Of a stretch of DNA of 64,000 nt, positions 27,324 through 36,467 are shown piece by piece. The stretch spans positions 1 through 64,000 of the forward strand of contig NZ_ATHO01000109.1 in NCBI RefSeq assembly GCF_000445065.1, given 5' to 3'. Source of the DNA: Sphingobium quisquiliarum P25. GTDB taxonomy: Bacteria; Pseudomonadota; Alphaproteobacteria; Sphingomonadales; Sphingomonadaceae. Each line of letters opens with the position of its first letter. Within the stretch, counting starts at the first letter, position 1. Below the pieces are notes generated by a model. It made no database searches. It had not been told where the DNA came from and was given only the letters and a program-made list of their open reading frames with translations. The translations under genes and the position numbers were made by a program.

Positions 27324-28307
27324 TCAGGCCGCGCCGATCAGCAGCGTCACGTCATCGGTGCGCGGATCGCGGGGACGATCCGCCGCCATTTCCCTTTCCA
27401 GATGCACGACGCGGTGCAGGACATTGGGCAGGCCGAAGGCGCGGCTCGCTATCATGCCGGGGAAGACCGCAAGCGTCGTGAGATCGATCGGCAGATCGAA
27501 CCATTTTCCCGCCGCGAACACCTGAGTCAGGGTCTTGTCGCGCTTGCCGCACAGGGCCGTCAGATATCTGTAGTCGTAATGCGCGCCCTCGATCAGGCGC
27601 TGCCCCGGTTCAAGCCGCCGCGACGGGTCGCGCCGCAGCATCAGGCCGTTCACGCGCTTCGCGACCTGCCGCACCGCTGGCAACAGCATCGTCAAGCCGT
27701 AAAGGTCCGACAGGCCTCGCGGGCTGAGCGGCCCGGCCGCGTTCCACCTTTGCTCGTCCAGAGCGCAGCCCGCCCGCCCCCATCGGCCCATGGAGTTGCG
27801 GGCAAGAGCGCCCAGATTGGCGAAATCCGCCGCCGTTTCCTGATATTTGAGGCGCTGGACCACGACTTCGAACCGGCCGGGCAGCTCGCCCTCCGGGATC
27901 ATCGCCGTCATCAGCAGCTGGCCCAGCGACCAGCATTGATCGATCACCTCCTGGCTCGGCGCATAGCTGCTTCCGCTCTGGAAGAAGGAGGACGGCTTGG
28001 CGGCGACGCGGCCAGCCTCCTCCTGCTGCGCCAGCGCCATCTTGCGCGCGATATAGCCGTGCCGCCCTGGCTGAAAGTAGAAGAGGTCGCCAAGGCTGGC
28101 GGTGATATCGCCGCAGCCATGATAGTTGCGCGCCATGTCCACCAGGGGCGCCTGCCAGGGAAGCTGTTCTTCCTCCCTTTCAAGCAGTTCGCGCCAGAGC
28201 GACGCGACAAGATCGGGACATTCGACCATCACGGCCACATGACCCGCCGAAAAAAGCCGCGCGAGCGATCCCGCCGTCACCTCCTGCAAGTCAATGGTGG
28301 CGATCAT
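27324..28307 (-). CDS. Putative 2-oxoglutarate/Fe(II)-dependent oxygenase-like protein
   Basis: The product is 327 aa and cytosolic; the ATG has GGAGGGG upstream. Residues about 235-300 resemble the isopenicillin N synthase-like core: GAHYDYRYLTAL supplies an HxD pair, GKWFDLP follows, and FGLPNVLHRVVHL supplies the distal His of the HxD...H iron site. The N-terminal half is a plausible cap region (VAVMVECPDLVASLWRELLE). A sugar- or lipid-modifying hydroxylase is possible. Sequence support is limited to this motif, so the family call is tentative. It lies between the polymerase and the Wzc-like gene, divergent from the latter. Confidence 0.5.
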   Translation of the reverse strand: MIATIDLQEVTAGSLARLFSAGHVAVMVECPDLVASLWRELLEREEEQLPWQAPLVDMARNYHGCGDITASLGDLFYFQPGRHGYIARKMALAQQEEAGRVAAKPSSFFQSGSSYAPSQEVIDQCWSLGQLLMTAMIPEGELPGRFEVVVQRLKYQETAADFANLGALARNSMGRWGRAGCALDEQRWNAAGPLSPRGLSDLYGLTMLLPAVRQVAKRVNGLMLRRDPSRRLEPGQRLIEGAHYDYRYLTALCGKRDKTLTQVFAAGKWFDLPIDLTTLAVFPGMIASRAFGLPNVLHRVVHLEREMAADRPRDPRTDDVTLLIGAA

Positions 28308-28619
28308 GCGCGTCCCCTCCTCGGCCAGATGTTTTTATGTCTGGATTTTCACGATGCAATTACCGGGAAGGCCAACTCCGAAATAGTTACAAAGCAGAAA
28401 CATGGCCCATTTGGGACCGTGCCGATGGCACTGGCTGAACGCCAGGGCATGTCCGGTCCCTCGCAAAGCCGCCTTCATCCTAAGTGTTAGCTACAATGCG
28501 CACTGATGGCCCCCGATGCGCTTTTGCACTGCCGGACCGCAACAATCATACCGATGGTCAAGGGAACGGCCATTGGGCCGGGCACGGCCCGCGTGCCCCG
28601 CAAGATGAGGGAGATTGGC
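28308..28619. other. 312-bp divergent intergenic region upstream of wzc-like gene
   Basis: This is the control region between the oxygenase-like gene and the wzc-like gene. A short inverted repeat CCAGA/TCTGG (28325-28329/28340-28344) and an imperfect GC-rich palindrome near 28573-28595 are seen. Longer in-frame starts of the Wzc ORF reach back to 28506 but lack a ribosome binding site. Confidence 0.45.
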
Positions 28620-30905
28620 ATGGCGTCCGCTCAGCTGACATTGACCGACGGTAGTGGTTCTGCGGGCGGACATGCCAGGCCCCGCGACCTGTCCTTCGAA
28701 TTGCAGCAGATGACCGCGCGGCAGATCTGGTTCCTGCTGCGGCGGCATATAAAGCTGGTGGCCGGCATCGTGATCACCTGCGTCCTCATCGTGCTGGCGA
28801 TCCAGTTGCAGTTGCCCAAACGCTATCAGGCAACGGCGACCGTGCAGGTTCAGCTCAACGATTCGAGCGGGTCAAACCAGGCGGATGCGGTCCGCAACCA
28901 GCAGCGCGTCGCCAACGAAGCGCGCATGTACCGGTCCCAGGCGCTGGCCGAACAGGTGGTGCGGGACCTGAAGCTGCATCGCAATCCCGCCTTCAACAAC
29001 GGCGTCACCATGAAGGTGCCGCTGGCCGCGTCGCATCTGCTGAACGACACGCAGGTCGCAAGCTCGACCGACTCCGACGTCATCGACATCACCGTACAGT
29101 CGGGTGACCCCGAACTTGCGGCGCGGATCGCCAACCGTTTCGTCCAGAGCCTTCAGAAACTGCGTTCGGAACGGCGTCAGGTCTGGCGGGATGAAGTGAC
29201 CCGCGCGCTGGCGAACGAGGCTGGACGGCTTTCCAGCGAAGCGTGGCGCGCCGAGCAGGCGGTCGCCGATTTCCGGCGCGACCATGCCATGCCCGTCGGC
29301 GCGGGAAGCGCGGAGGACTATCAGCAGATGAACAGGCTGGCCGTGGAAGCCGCGTCCAGCGCGGCGCTGAGTTCCGGCATGCGGGCGCAGGCGGCGGGCG
29401 TCAGCAGCGCGGCGGGCATGCGCACGGTCGCGGGCGCGACCTCACCGGCGCTCGACAATCTGCAAAGGCAATATGACGACCTGTCGCGCCAGCGGTCCGA
29501 AATGGCGGTGCAGATGGGGGCGAACCATCCGCAGATGCAGGCGCTGACGGCGCAAATCAGCCAGGTCAGCAACGCCATGACGCAGGAACGCGCTTCGGTC
29601 ATCGCCGCCCAGCAGGCCCGCAACAATGCGGATGCCGGGCGAGAGCGCGCCATGGCCATGGCGGAGGCCAACGCAGCGGCGGCGCGCGCGGGCCAGTTGC
29701 AGGCGCGGTTGAACGACATCACCAGCGCGGCCTTCCGCAACAACGCCAATTCGGTCGACCTGTCGATCCTGGAACGCAAGGCCGAGGTCGCGCGGCAGGC
29801 CTATCTCACCACGGCGCAGCGGGCGCAGACGGTGCGCGCCGAACTGGAAAGCACGGGCGTCAATTCGACCATGATGTCGGCCGCGCCCGTGCCGCTCACT
29901 CCGGTAGCGCCAGCGCCCAAGAAAATGGCTCTGGCGGCTTTCGTCGGTTCTTCGATGCTGGCGCTGCTGATCGTGCTGGGGATCGAGATGTTCGACAACC
30001 GGCTGCGCAGCGGCGACCAGTTGCGCCGCCTGTTCGGGCTGCGCACGCTGGCGATGCTGCCGGGACTGCCTGACCCGATCGGCCCTTCGATTGAGGAAAA
30101 TCCGGTGGTGACGGAGCCCCAGTCGCTGTTCACCGAGGTCGCCCGCAATCTGGCGAGTGAAGTAGAAGCTTTGCCGCGGCTGGAAGGCAGCCAGCGCGTG
30201 CTGGTGACATCGCCGCTGCCGGGCGATGGCAAGTCCAGCGTGGCGCTGACGCTGGCGGCGGCGGCGGCCTCCATGGGGCGGCGCGCGATCGTCGTCGACC
30301 TCGACCTGCGGCGGCCCGGCCCCAGCGTGCTGCGCAGCATTCAGGACAATTCGAACCTGCCCGACCTGATCGACGTGCTGACCCACAGCGGCGAGACGCG
30401 CAAGCTGATCCCGCAGGTCGAATCGCATGTCGAACATGACCCGGCCTATGGCGCCGCCCCCGCCGCGCTGCTGCCGGTGGTGCTGAGCACCCGCGAGCAG
30501 ATCCGCAATCCCGCCGCGCTGGTGCAGGGGTGGCAGGTGGCGCGCCTGCTGGACGAGCTGCGCGAGCAGTTCGACCTTGTGGTCATCAACGCCCCGGCGA
30601 TCCTGGCCGTCCGCGACGCCCGCACCTTGTCCAGCCTGGCCGATTCGACCATCATGGTCGTGCGCTGGGGTTCGACCACCGTGGAGCAGCTTCGCGCATC
30701 GTTGCAGATGGTTAACAATCAGGTCGCGGGCGCCGTCTTCAACCAGGTGGACTATGAGGAACATGCGCGGCGCGGCTATGGCGACGCGGTGCAGTTCTAC
30801 ATGGGATCCGCAGCCTATTATTCGGACAGCTTCCCCGTCCGGCAGAAGTGGACGAAGGCCGCGAGCGACCGGGTCCGCAGAGTTTTCACGCGCGAAGCCG
30901 CGTGA
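28620..30905 (+). CDS. Wzc/GumC-like polysaccharide co-polymerase with BY-kinase domain
   Basis: ATG 28620 with GAGGGAG 6 nt upstream gives 761 aa. A Wzz domain starts near residue 25, with TM1 at about 43-63 (LVAGIVITCVLIVLAIQL), a long Ala/Gln/Arg-rich periplasmic coiled coil, and TM2 at about 438-460. The cytosolic kinase has Walker A SPLPGDGKSSVA (about 535), Walker A' VVDLDLRRP (about 560) and Walker B DLVVINAPAILAV (about 655). The C-terminus has clustered tyrosines (YGDAVQFYMGSAAYYSDSF), the expected autophosphorylation tail. It controls chain length and export with the polymerase and OPX protein. The regulator at 30919 follows after 13 nt, so the two are co-transcribed. Confidence 0.92.
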   Translation: MASAQLTLTDGSGSAGGHARPRDLSFELQQMTARQIWFLLRRHIKLVAGIVITCVLIVLAIQLQLPKRYQATATVQVQLNDSSGSNQADAVRNQQRVANEARMYRSQALAEQVVRDLKLHRNPAFNNGVTMKVPLAASHLLNDTQVASSTDSDVIDITVQSGDPELAARIANRFVQSLQKLRSERRQVWRDEVTRALANEAGRLSSEAWRAEQAVADFRRDHAMPVGAGSAEDYQQMNRLAVEAASSAALSSGMRAQAAGVSSAAGMRTVAGATSPALDNLQRQYDDLSRQRSEMAVQMGANHPQMQALTAQISQVSNAMTQERASVIAAQQARNNADAGRERAMAMAEANAAAARAGQLQARLNDITSAAFRNNANSVDLSILERKAEVARQAYLTTAQRAQTVRAELESTGVNSTMMSAAPVPLTPVAPAPKKMALAAFVGSSMLALLIVLGIEMFDNRLRSGDQLRRLFGLRTLAMLPGLPDPIGPSIEENPVVTEPQSLFTEVARNLASEVEALPRLEGSQRVLVTSPLPGDGKSSVALTLAAAAASMGRRAIVVDLDLRRPGPSVLRSIQDNSNLPDLIDVLTHSGETRKLIPQVESHVEHDPAYGAAPAALLPVVLSTREQIRNPAALVQGWQVARLLDELREQFDLVVINAPAILAVRDARTLSSLADSTIMVVRWGSTTVEQLRASLQMVNNQVAGAVFNQVDYEEHARRGYGDAVQFYMGSAAYYSDSFPVRQKWTKAASDRVRRVFTREAA

Positions 30906-30918
30906 AGGCGGCGGGACA

Positions 30919-31632
30919 TTGGAATCCATCGGCCTTGAGACCCAGGAGGTCAGGGACGAGACCGGGCCGCTGCGGCTGCTGATCGTCGACCCCAGCGCCC
31001 TGCGCCGCGCCTGCATGGCCGTGGCCCTGGAATCGGCGGGCCTCAAGGTCACGTCCCTCGCTTCGATGGGGGACCGTTCCCTTGAGTGCGAGGCGGACGT
31101 CATCCTGTTCCAGGCGGGGGACGGGCCGGACGATGCCGAATCCATGACGGAACAGATCGCGTCAGCCGTGCAGAGCTGTCCGGGCGCGGCGATATTGGTG
31201 ATCGCCGATCATCATGATCAGCGCCTGATGCTGTCGGCAGTCGCCGCCGGAGCGCATGGCGTGCTGACATCCAACATCAGCCTGCCGCGCATCCAGGAAG
31301 CGCTGGCGCTGCTGAGCGACGGGCTATCCATCTTCCCGGCATCGGTGGGCAAGATGATCCAGACCCGCCTCAATCTTTACGCGAGCGCTGGCGGCGGATC
31401 GAACGACCGGGTCAGGGCGGCCGTGGATCAGCTCGCGGCGCTGACGCGGCGGCAGAGGGACGTGCTGGAACTGCTCGCCCAGGGCGCATCCAACAAGGAT
31501 ATCGCCAACCGCCTGAACATCAGCGAAAGCACGGTGAAGGTGCATGTGCGCGCGATCATGGCGCTCAAGGGAGCGTCCAACCGCACGCAGATCGTCGCCC
31601 ATCTGCTGAAGGGCGGCGATCTGGAATCCTGA
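30919..31632 (+). CDS. NarL/FixJ-family regulator with degenerate receiver, coupled to wzc-like gene
   Basis: No ATG fits the full domain; TTG 30919, 13 nt after the Wzc stop with GGCGGG upstream, gives 237 aa. Receiver-like residues about 13-130 start LLIVDPSALRR, but the phospho-acceptor position reads ADVILFQAGD (Gln in place of Asp), and the conserved Lys region reads GVLTSN (Ser in place of Lys). The helix-turn-helix is intact (LTRRQRDVLELLAQGASNKDIANRLNISESTVKVHVRAIM). The protein therefore probably acts independently of phosphorylation. Its coupling to the co-polymerase/kinase gene suggests it links polymer assembly state to transcription, an inference. Confidence 0.83.
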   Translation: MESIGLETQEVRDETGPLRLLIVDPSALRRACMAVALESAGLKVTSLASMGDRSLECEADVILFQAGDGPDDAESMTEQIASAVQSCPGAAILVIADHHDQRLMLSAVAAGAHGVLTSNISLPRIQEALALLSDGLSIFPASVGKMIQTRLNLYASAGGGSNDRVRAAVDQLAALTRRQRDVLELLAQGASNKDIANRLNISESTVKVHVRAIMALKGASNRTQIVAHLLKGGDLES

Positions 31633-31674
31633 CGTGCGGGGTTCAGGCCGACCGCTGCGGCGGCGGAGCGGACA

Positions 31675-33054
31675 TCAATTCACGCCAGCCGCCATCTGCT
31701 GCCTGCGCGACTTGCGGAGCCAGCATATGTCCATCAGCACCGCCGTTATGACGCCAAGGACCACATGGGCGATATTCCCGCCCAAGGCGCCATAATGCGG
31801 AACCGCATAGCTTGCGACCGCGACGAAGACAGCGGTGCCAAGGCCGGAGATCGCCAGCACCAGCCAGGACTGGTTCATCGCCAGCATCGCGGAGCGGGAC
31901 GGCGCCGAATGGAGCGCCAGCATCACCGCGATCATCTGAGTCAGCAGCAGGATATAGGCATCGGCATAGGCTTCGCCCGGACCCATGCGGATCAGAAGCG
32001 GCCCCAGCAGCCAGGCGCCCGCCAGCATGGCGGCCCCGACCGTGAACAGCGCCGCCTGCACCTGTAGCGTGGTCGCCCTGAACGCCTGCACATTGCCCTT
32101 GGCCCACATGCGGCTGACATCGGGATAGATCACGGCCTGCACCTGCGCGCCCACCTGCATCGCGACCTTGGCGATGCGCTTGGCGAGATAATAGACAGCG
32201 GCCGCGCTCGTCCCCGCCACCGCGCCGACGAAAAGCGAGTCCGCCTCCGTGGTGATGACCCGCAGGGTCAGCGACAGGTTGGTGGAACAGGCGAAGCCGA
32301 AAAAGCCGGGGAAATCCTTCACCAGCCCCTTGAGCCGGGCATGCAGCGGATTGGGAATGCCCGTCTGCCTCAGGGCGCGAAAGCCCAGCCAGAAGACGAT
32401 GACGGACCCCAGCACCTGCGCGGCGGTCCACGCGATCATGAAGCCGATCACGCCCGCCCCCGCCACCATGCAGTAAAAGGCGAACGCTATGCGCAGCACG
32501 TTACCCGCCACCTGCGCATAGGCCAGCATCTTGAACTGGCCCGCCAGGCGCATCGCGGCCACGGGCACGCCAGCGACGTTGAAGAGGGTGGCGATCGAAT
32601 AGATGGCGACAAGCTGCACATGCACGCTTTTCAACCCGAACAACGGTCCGAACAGCAGCGCCAGCACGACGGCGCTCACCGCGGCCAGGGCCGCCGCGCC
32701 GATGTCGATCATCAGTCCGTAGCAATAGAGCCGCTGCATCCGCCGCATCGATCCGCGATTTTCTTCCTGGACGGCATAGCGGATGAGCGGTTGCCAGGAT
32801 TCGAAGCGGATGATGCGTTCGACGACGCGATTATAGGACAGGACGAGGACCATGACGCCATAGGTCGCCGGTCCCAGCGACCGGGCGGCCATGGCGACGC
32901 TCACCAGCATGATGAGCGCGTTGATGAAATTACCTGACAACAGATGCCCGACCGCGATCAGGCGTGCGCGCGTTCCCTTGACCAGGAACGCGCCAAACCT
33001 GTCGTGCAGCATCCGCAGGGCGCGATGCGCGCCCTGTTGAGCCGGATATGTCAT
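31675..33054 (-). CDS. Wzx-type polysaccharide flippase (MOP/MATE-like)
   Basis: The product is 459 aa with about 12 predicted membrane helices (for example LSGNFINALIMLVSVAMAAR, LAAVSAVVLALLFGPLFGL, VIAVMLALHSAPSRSAMLA). The N-terminal SLGPATYGVMVLVLSYNRV is typical of polysaccharide exporters. It flips undecaprenyl-PP-linked repeat units to the periplasm for the polymerase at 25990. AGGGG precedes the ATG. It converges with the regulator at 30919 and is preceded, 35 nt upstream on the same strand, by the regulator gene at 33090, so the two may share a transcript. Confidence 0.88.
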   Translation of the reverse strand: MTYPAQQGAHRALRMLHDRFGAFLVKGTRARLIAVGHLLSGNFINALIMLVSVAMAARSLGPATYGVMVLVLSYNRVVERIIRFESWQPLIRYAVQEENRGSMRRMQRLYCYGLMIDIGAAALAAVSAVVLALLFGPLFGLKSVHVQLVAIYSIATLFNVAGVPVAAMRLAGQFKMLAYAQVAGNVLRIAFAFYCMVAGAGVIGFMIAWTAAQVLGSVIVFWLGFRALRQTGIPNPLHARLKGLVKDFPGFFGFACSTNLSLTLRVITTEADSLFVGAVAGTSAAAVYYLAKRIAKVAMQVGAQVQAVIYPDVSRMWAKGNVQAFRATTLQVQAALFTVGAAMLAGAWLLGPLLIRMGPGEAYADAYILLLTQMIAVMLALHSAPSRSAMLAMNQSWLVLAISGLGTAVFVAVASYAVPHYGALGGNIAHVVLGVITAVLMDICWLRKSRRQQMAAGVN

Positions 33055-33089
33055 AATGACCCCTTTGGGCCGGAAGTGTCAGGGACGGA

Positions 33090-33836
33090 TCACCGTGCAG
33101 TCAATTCCATTGGCGCATGGCTGACCGGATGAGGAATGGGCATGCCGCCTGGCAGGTCCGGCTCCACTTCCGTCACGCGCCCGCGCATGCCGTGATTGGC
33201 TGCCCAGATCGCCGCCTGGGTCCGGTTCTTGACGCGCAGCTTGCGCAGCACCGCCTTTACATGAACCTTCACCGTGGCTTCGCTGATGTCCATCCGCTTG
33301 GAAATGACCTTGTTGGGGCATCCCATGATGAGCCAGCGCAATATTTCAAGTTCGCGGTCCGACAGGCAGGCCGCATCGACCGGGCGTTCCACCTCCAGAA
33401 CATCGGCCAGGCTGGGGCGGGATTGCAATTCGTCAGCCAATTGGGGCGGAAGCACCCTTTCCCCCATCGCAACAAGGCGAAGAGTCGCGACCAGCCGGTC
33501 GCAGGAAATCTCTTTGACGATATATCCCATGGCGCCCAGCTGGAACGCCTTCAACATGATCTGAAAATCGAAGCGGTCCGAAAGCAGGACCAGATAGGAA
33601 CAGGAAAAGCGCTTTTTGAGGAGCGACATTATGTCCTCGTCCAGCTCTTCCATTCCATTGTCGATCAGGAGCAGCGAAGGCGCCGAATCCTCATCGGGGA
33701 GTTCCGCCGTTTCCAGTGCGGCGGCGATGGTAGCATATTGTGTAACCCGGAATTCGCGATCCATGAGGATCCTGCTAAGTCCCTCCCTGACGATAGCATT
33801 TCCGCACAACAGACGCACATTGACTGGGTAAGCCAT
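33090..33836 (-). CDS. NarL/FixJ-family regulator with atypical receiver
   Basis: The product is 248 aa and GAGGGGAA precedes the ATG. The receiver covers about 5-125. The phospho-acceptor Asp is retained (PSLLLIDNGME) and the Lys is kept (GYIVKE), but the N-terminal acidic pair that binds Mg2+ is missing (VRLLCGNAIVREGL, CGN where DD is usual). The LuxR helix-turn-helix is at about 160-220 (LSDRELEILRWLIMGCPNKVISKRMDISEATVKVHVKAVLRKL). A 30-residue Pro-rich tail follows. Without Mg2+ ligands ordinary phosphorylation is doubtful. It lies upstream of the flippase gene and has a 477-bp AT-rich region in front of it. Confidence 0.85.
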   Translation of the reverse strand: MAYPVNVRLLCGNAIVREGLSRILMDREFRVTQYATIAAALETAELPDEDSAPSLLLIDNGMEELDEDIMSLLKKRFSCSYLVLLSDRFDFQIMLKAFQLGAMGYIVKEISCDRLVATLRLVAMGERVLPPQLADELQSRPSLADVLEVERPVDAACLSDRELEILRWLIMGCPNKVISKRMDISEATVKVHVKAVLRKLRVKNRTQAAIWAANHGMRGRVTEVEPDLPGGMPIPHPVSHAPMELTAR

Positions 33837-34313
33837 TGGGTATTCCCCTCATGATCCCTCCCATCTTCATTCGCAGGCCCCGAAGAAGCATGGAAGACCA
33901 GTGTTCAAATGCCTGCAGTGCAACCCTTTCTTTTGTTTCAACAACTTATGACTAGCATACTTCTCCCCCAAGAGTCCCGAAAAGAGCGGTGGAAATTTTG
34001 AGTTAGGACAAATTTTCGTTAACCGATTGTTAAAAAAATGATTTTTCTGTGCGGGACAGGGTGTAAAGCGGTGAACTGATCCGGTATTTACTACCTTTGA
34101 CTTACCGCGAACGGTTTATCCCGTTCCGTTTCCGCATGGATATAGCCTCTGCTTCTTCGTAACCAGAGTCGCGGCGGCGCGGGATTATGCGGGGAGAACA
34201 AGGACTTCCGCTCATCGCGGATGGCAGCGCCGATGCCGCTGCTGCATTGCGCCAGACTCGCCTGAAAACGGGCTTTGTGCCGCTAGAAGCATGACGCCGG
34301 CTGGCCGGAGCGC
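33837..34313. other. 477-bp AT-rich intergenic region
   Basis: This is the upstream region of the regulator at 33836. The stretch about 33930-34110 is AT-rich. It contains CGTTAACCGATTGTTAA (34017-34033), which shares the GTTAAC core with the palindrome upstream of the 2440 regulator, and an inverted repeat GAACGG/CCGTTC (34109-34114/34121-34126) that may help end the minus-strand transcript from 34910. No gene is seen. Confidence 0.5.
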
Positions 34314-34910
34314 TCAGTTGCCCCAGTGCGGCGGGCGCAGTTCGTCGCCCCGCCAGTCGATCCGCTTTTCGCCCCAAAACACCACCGCGACCGTGCGCGC
34401 CAGGATTCGCGCGTCCAGCGCCAGCGATCGGTTGCGCACATACCAGAGATCGAAGCGCAGCTTTTCCTCGACCGTCAGCAGCGTGTTGCCGCTGACCTGC
34501 GCAAGACCTGTCAGCCCCGGACGGACAAGGCCGCGCACGGCGCCCTCTTCCCGCAAGGCATTTATCGTGCTGGGAAGCAAAGGACGCGGCCCGACGAAAT
34601 CCATGTCGCCCCGCGCGATGTTGATCAGCTCTGGAAGCTCGTCGAGACGAGACCGCCGCAGGAAACGCCCGAAGGCGGTCACCCGCTGTTCGTCGGGCAG
34701 GGGCGTGCCGCTGCCATCGGTCAGTTCGCGCATGCTGCGGAATTTGAGCATGACGAACGCACGCCCGCCCCGGCCGCTGCGAATCTGGCGGAACAGCACC
34801 GGCTTGCCCAGATCCGCCCGCACCAGCAACGCGAGCAGGAGCAGGAGCGGCGACAGAAGGACAAGGCCGGTGATCGCCACCAGAGCGGCGGGGCGCAAGG
34901 CGTTCCTCAT
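34314..34910 (-). CDS. Monotopic phosphoglycosyl transferase (bacterial sugar transferase), initiating enzyme
   Basis: The product is 198 aa, close to the minimal PglC-type catalytic unit. One N-terminal membrane-inserted helix (ALVAITGLVLLSPLLLLLALLV, about 8-29) is followed by LFRQIRSGRGGRAFVMLKFRSM, SRLDELPELINIARGDMDFVGPRP (catalytic Asp-Glu dyad in LDELPE) and RPGLTGLAQVSG. It transfers a sugar-1-phosphate to undecaprenyl phosphate, starting each repeat unit. The small size is shared with enzymes using UDP-diNAcBac-like donors, in line with the amino-sugar genes nearby. Its ATG overlaps the stop of the upstream glycosyltransferase by 4 nt. Confidence 0.92.
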   Translation of the reverse strand: MRNALRPAALVAITGLVLLSPLLLLLALLVRADLGKPVLFRQIRSGRGGRAFVMLKFRSMRELTDGSGTPLPDEQRVTAFGRFLRRSRLDELPELINIARGDMDFVGPRPLLPSTINALREEGAVRGLVRPGLTGLAQVSGNTLLTVEEKLRFDLWYVRNRSLALDARILARTVAVVFWGEKRIDWRGDELRPPHWGN

Positions 34911-36097
34911 GCGGCCTCTGGCGCAAGAGGTGCCGCCGCCGGATCGGGCGCGGGGGCGGCGGACGGGCGAGGCCCGCTTCGCAACCCCATCGCATCGATC
35001 AGCATCGCGTTCACCTTGTCCACGTCATAAATCTCGACAGCGGCGCGCCGCGCGGCCTGGCCCATGGACTCCATCAAGCCGGGGTCGCTCAACAGGCGCT
35101 CCATCGCCGCCGCCAGCGCCGCCGCGTCGCGCGGAGGAACGAGCAGGCCGTTGACGCCGGGCCGGACAGGCTCGCGGCATCCGGGCATGTCGGTCGTGAT
35201 CACGGCGCGACCGGTGGCCAGCGCCTCCAGGATCGTGCGCGGCAGGCCCTCCCGGTAATAGGAGGGCAGGACGAAGACATGGGCGGAAGCAAGGAACGGC
35301 CGGACATCGCGGGTTTCGGGCAGCAGCTCGATCAATCCTTCTTCCCGCCATTGCCGCAGGTCGGCGGCGGTATAGCCGGTGGGATTTTCCGTTTCGGGGC
35401 GGGTCAGCAGGAGGAACCGCACATCCTTGCGCTTGCGCCGGATGAGGCGCGCGGCCTCCACATATTCGCCCACGCCCTTGTCCCGCATCAACCGGCCGAC
35501 CAGCAGGAAGGTGAAGGGGCCGCCGGGCAAGGGCGCTTGCGCGAAATGGCGCACGTCTATGCCCGATCCCGGCACCTGCATGACGCGCTGGCCGGGCGTG
35601 ACGATGCCGTTGGCCAGCATGTCGCCATGATCGTCGCCATTGAAGACGAAGATGCACGCCGCCCGCCGGACCCCGATGCGGTAGAGGCGCGACACGGCGG
35701 CGCGCAGCCAGCGGCGCTGCCGCGCTTCGTCGCTGAAGACATAGCCAAGCCCGCTCATGATCGCGAAGAAGCGGCGGCGGCCGATCAGCCGCGCCGCCAT
35801 GCCGCCGTAGATGATCGGCTTTTGCGTGTAGGCGATCACGACATCGGGCCGTTCCGCCCGGAACAGGCGCAGATAATGCAGCAGCGTGCGGGCGTCATGC
35901 AGCGGATTGGTTCCGGCCCGCGCCATCGGCGTCCGGCGGAAGCGCACGCCCATGTCCGCCAGCTTCCGCAGCACCTCCGGCTCCTCGTCGGGCGCGCAGG
36001 CGACGACATCATGTCCTTCCGCCACCATGCGCGCGATCAGCGCGCCGCGAAAGTTGATGAGCGACCAGGACAGGCTGGAAAGGATGACGACCTTCAT
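34907..36097 (-). CDS. GT4-family glycosyltransferase
   Basis: The product is 396 aa with a GT-B fold. N-terminus: KVVILSSLSWSLINFRGALI, with the AYTQKPIIYGGMAARL segment seen in PglA/WecG-like N-acetylgalactosaminyl- and related transferases. Donor domain: FTFLLVGRLMRDKGVGEYVEAA, VFVLPSYYREGLPRTILEALATGRAVITTD (E-x7-E motif) and VNGLLVPPRD. It likely adds the second sugar to the undecaprenyl-linked primer made by the coupled phosphoglycosyl transferase. The tail after residue 370 is Ala/Pro-rich. AAAGGG precedes the ATG. Confidence 0.9.
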   Translation of the reverse strand: MKVVILSSLSWSLINFRGALIARMVAEGHDVVACAPDEEPEVLRKLADMGVRFRRTPMARAGTNPLHDARTLLHYLRLFRAERPDVVIAYTQKPIIYGGMAARLIGRRRFFAIMSGLGYVFSDEARQRRWLRAAVSRLYRIGVRRAACIFVFNGDDHGDMLANGIVTPGQRVMQVPGSGIDVRHFAQAPLPGGPFTFLLVGRLMRDKGVGEYVEAARLIRRKRKDVRFLLLTRPETENPTGYTAADLRQWREEGLIELLPETRDVRPFLASAHVFVLPSYYREGLPRTILEALATGRAVITTDMPGCREPVRPGVNGLLVPPRDAAALAAAMERLLSDPGLMESMGQAARRAAVEIYDVDKVNAMLIDAMGLRSGPRPSAAPAPDPAAAPLAPEAA

Positions 36098-36467
36098 GCT
36101 GCACTGCCCTTTCGTGACGCACGGCCGATGGCGGGCCGCCTGTCGCGGGTATCACAGGCGTCGCAGGCAGCAGCCTGTGCATCGGTAGATTACTCCTTTG
36201 AGGCAGGCCCGCGGCGCGCGCGCGCCCCGCAACCCGCGAAATTGCGCGCCCGGAAGGCGGCGAATAACCAAAAAGCGCCGCCATCTGCTTCAGGCGGGAT
36301 GATGTTGGGATAAAGGATAGTGTCTGATCGACCGATTACCGGCGGGCGATGCTTCCGATAGCTTGGATGCTGACCGGCCGAATGCCGGGCGGCGCCGCGC
36401 ACCTGCCTTCGATGGCTATCGGCTCCCCCCGCTCCAGGCTGAGACATGATCGCCACGGGAGCCCGGA
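36098..36467. other. 370-bp divergent intergenic region
   Basis: It lies between the glycosyltransferase (minus) and the dehydratase gene (plus). It is GC-rich with an alternating GCGCGCGCGC tract near 36210-36222. No clear promoter pair or gene is seen. Confidence 0.45.

Noticed and set aside
29442-31145. A 567-codon minus-strand frame opposite the Wzc-like gene
   Set aside because: Shadow of the kinase coding frame; its composition is Arg/His/Gln-rich without motifs.
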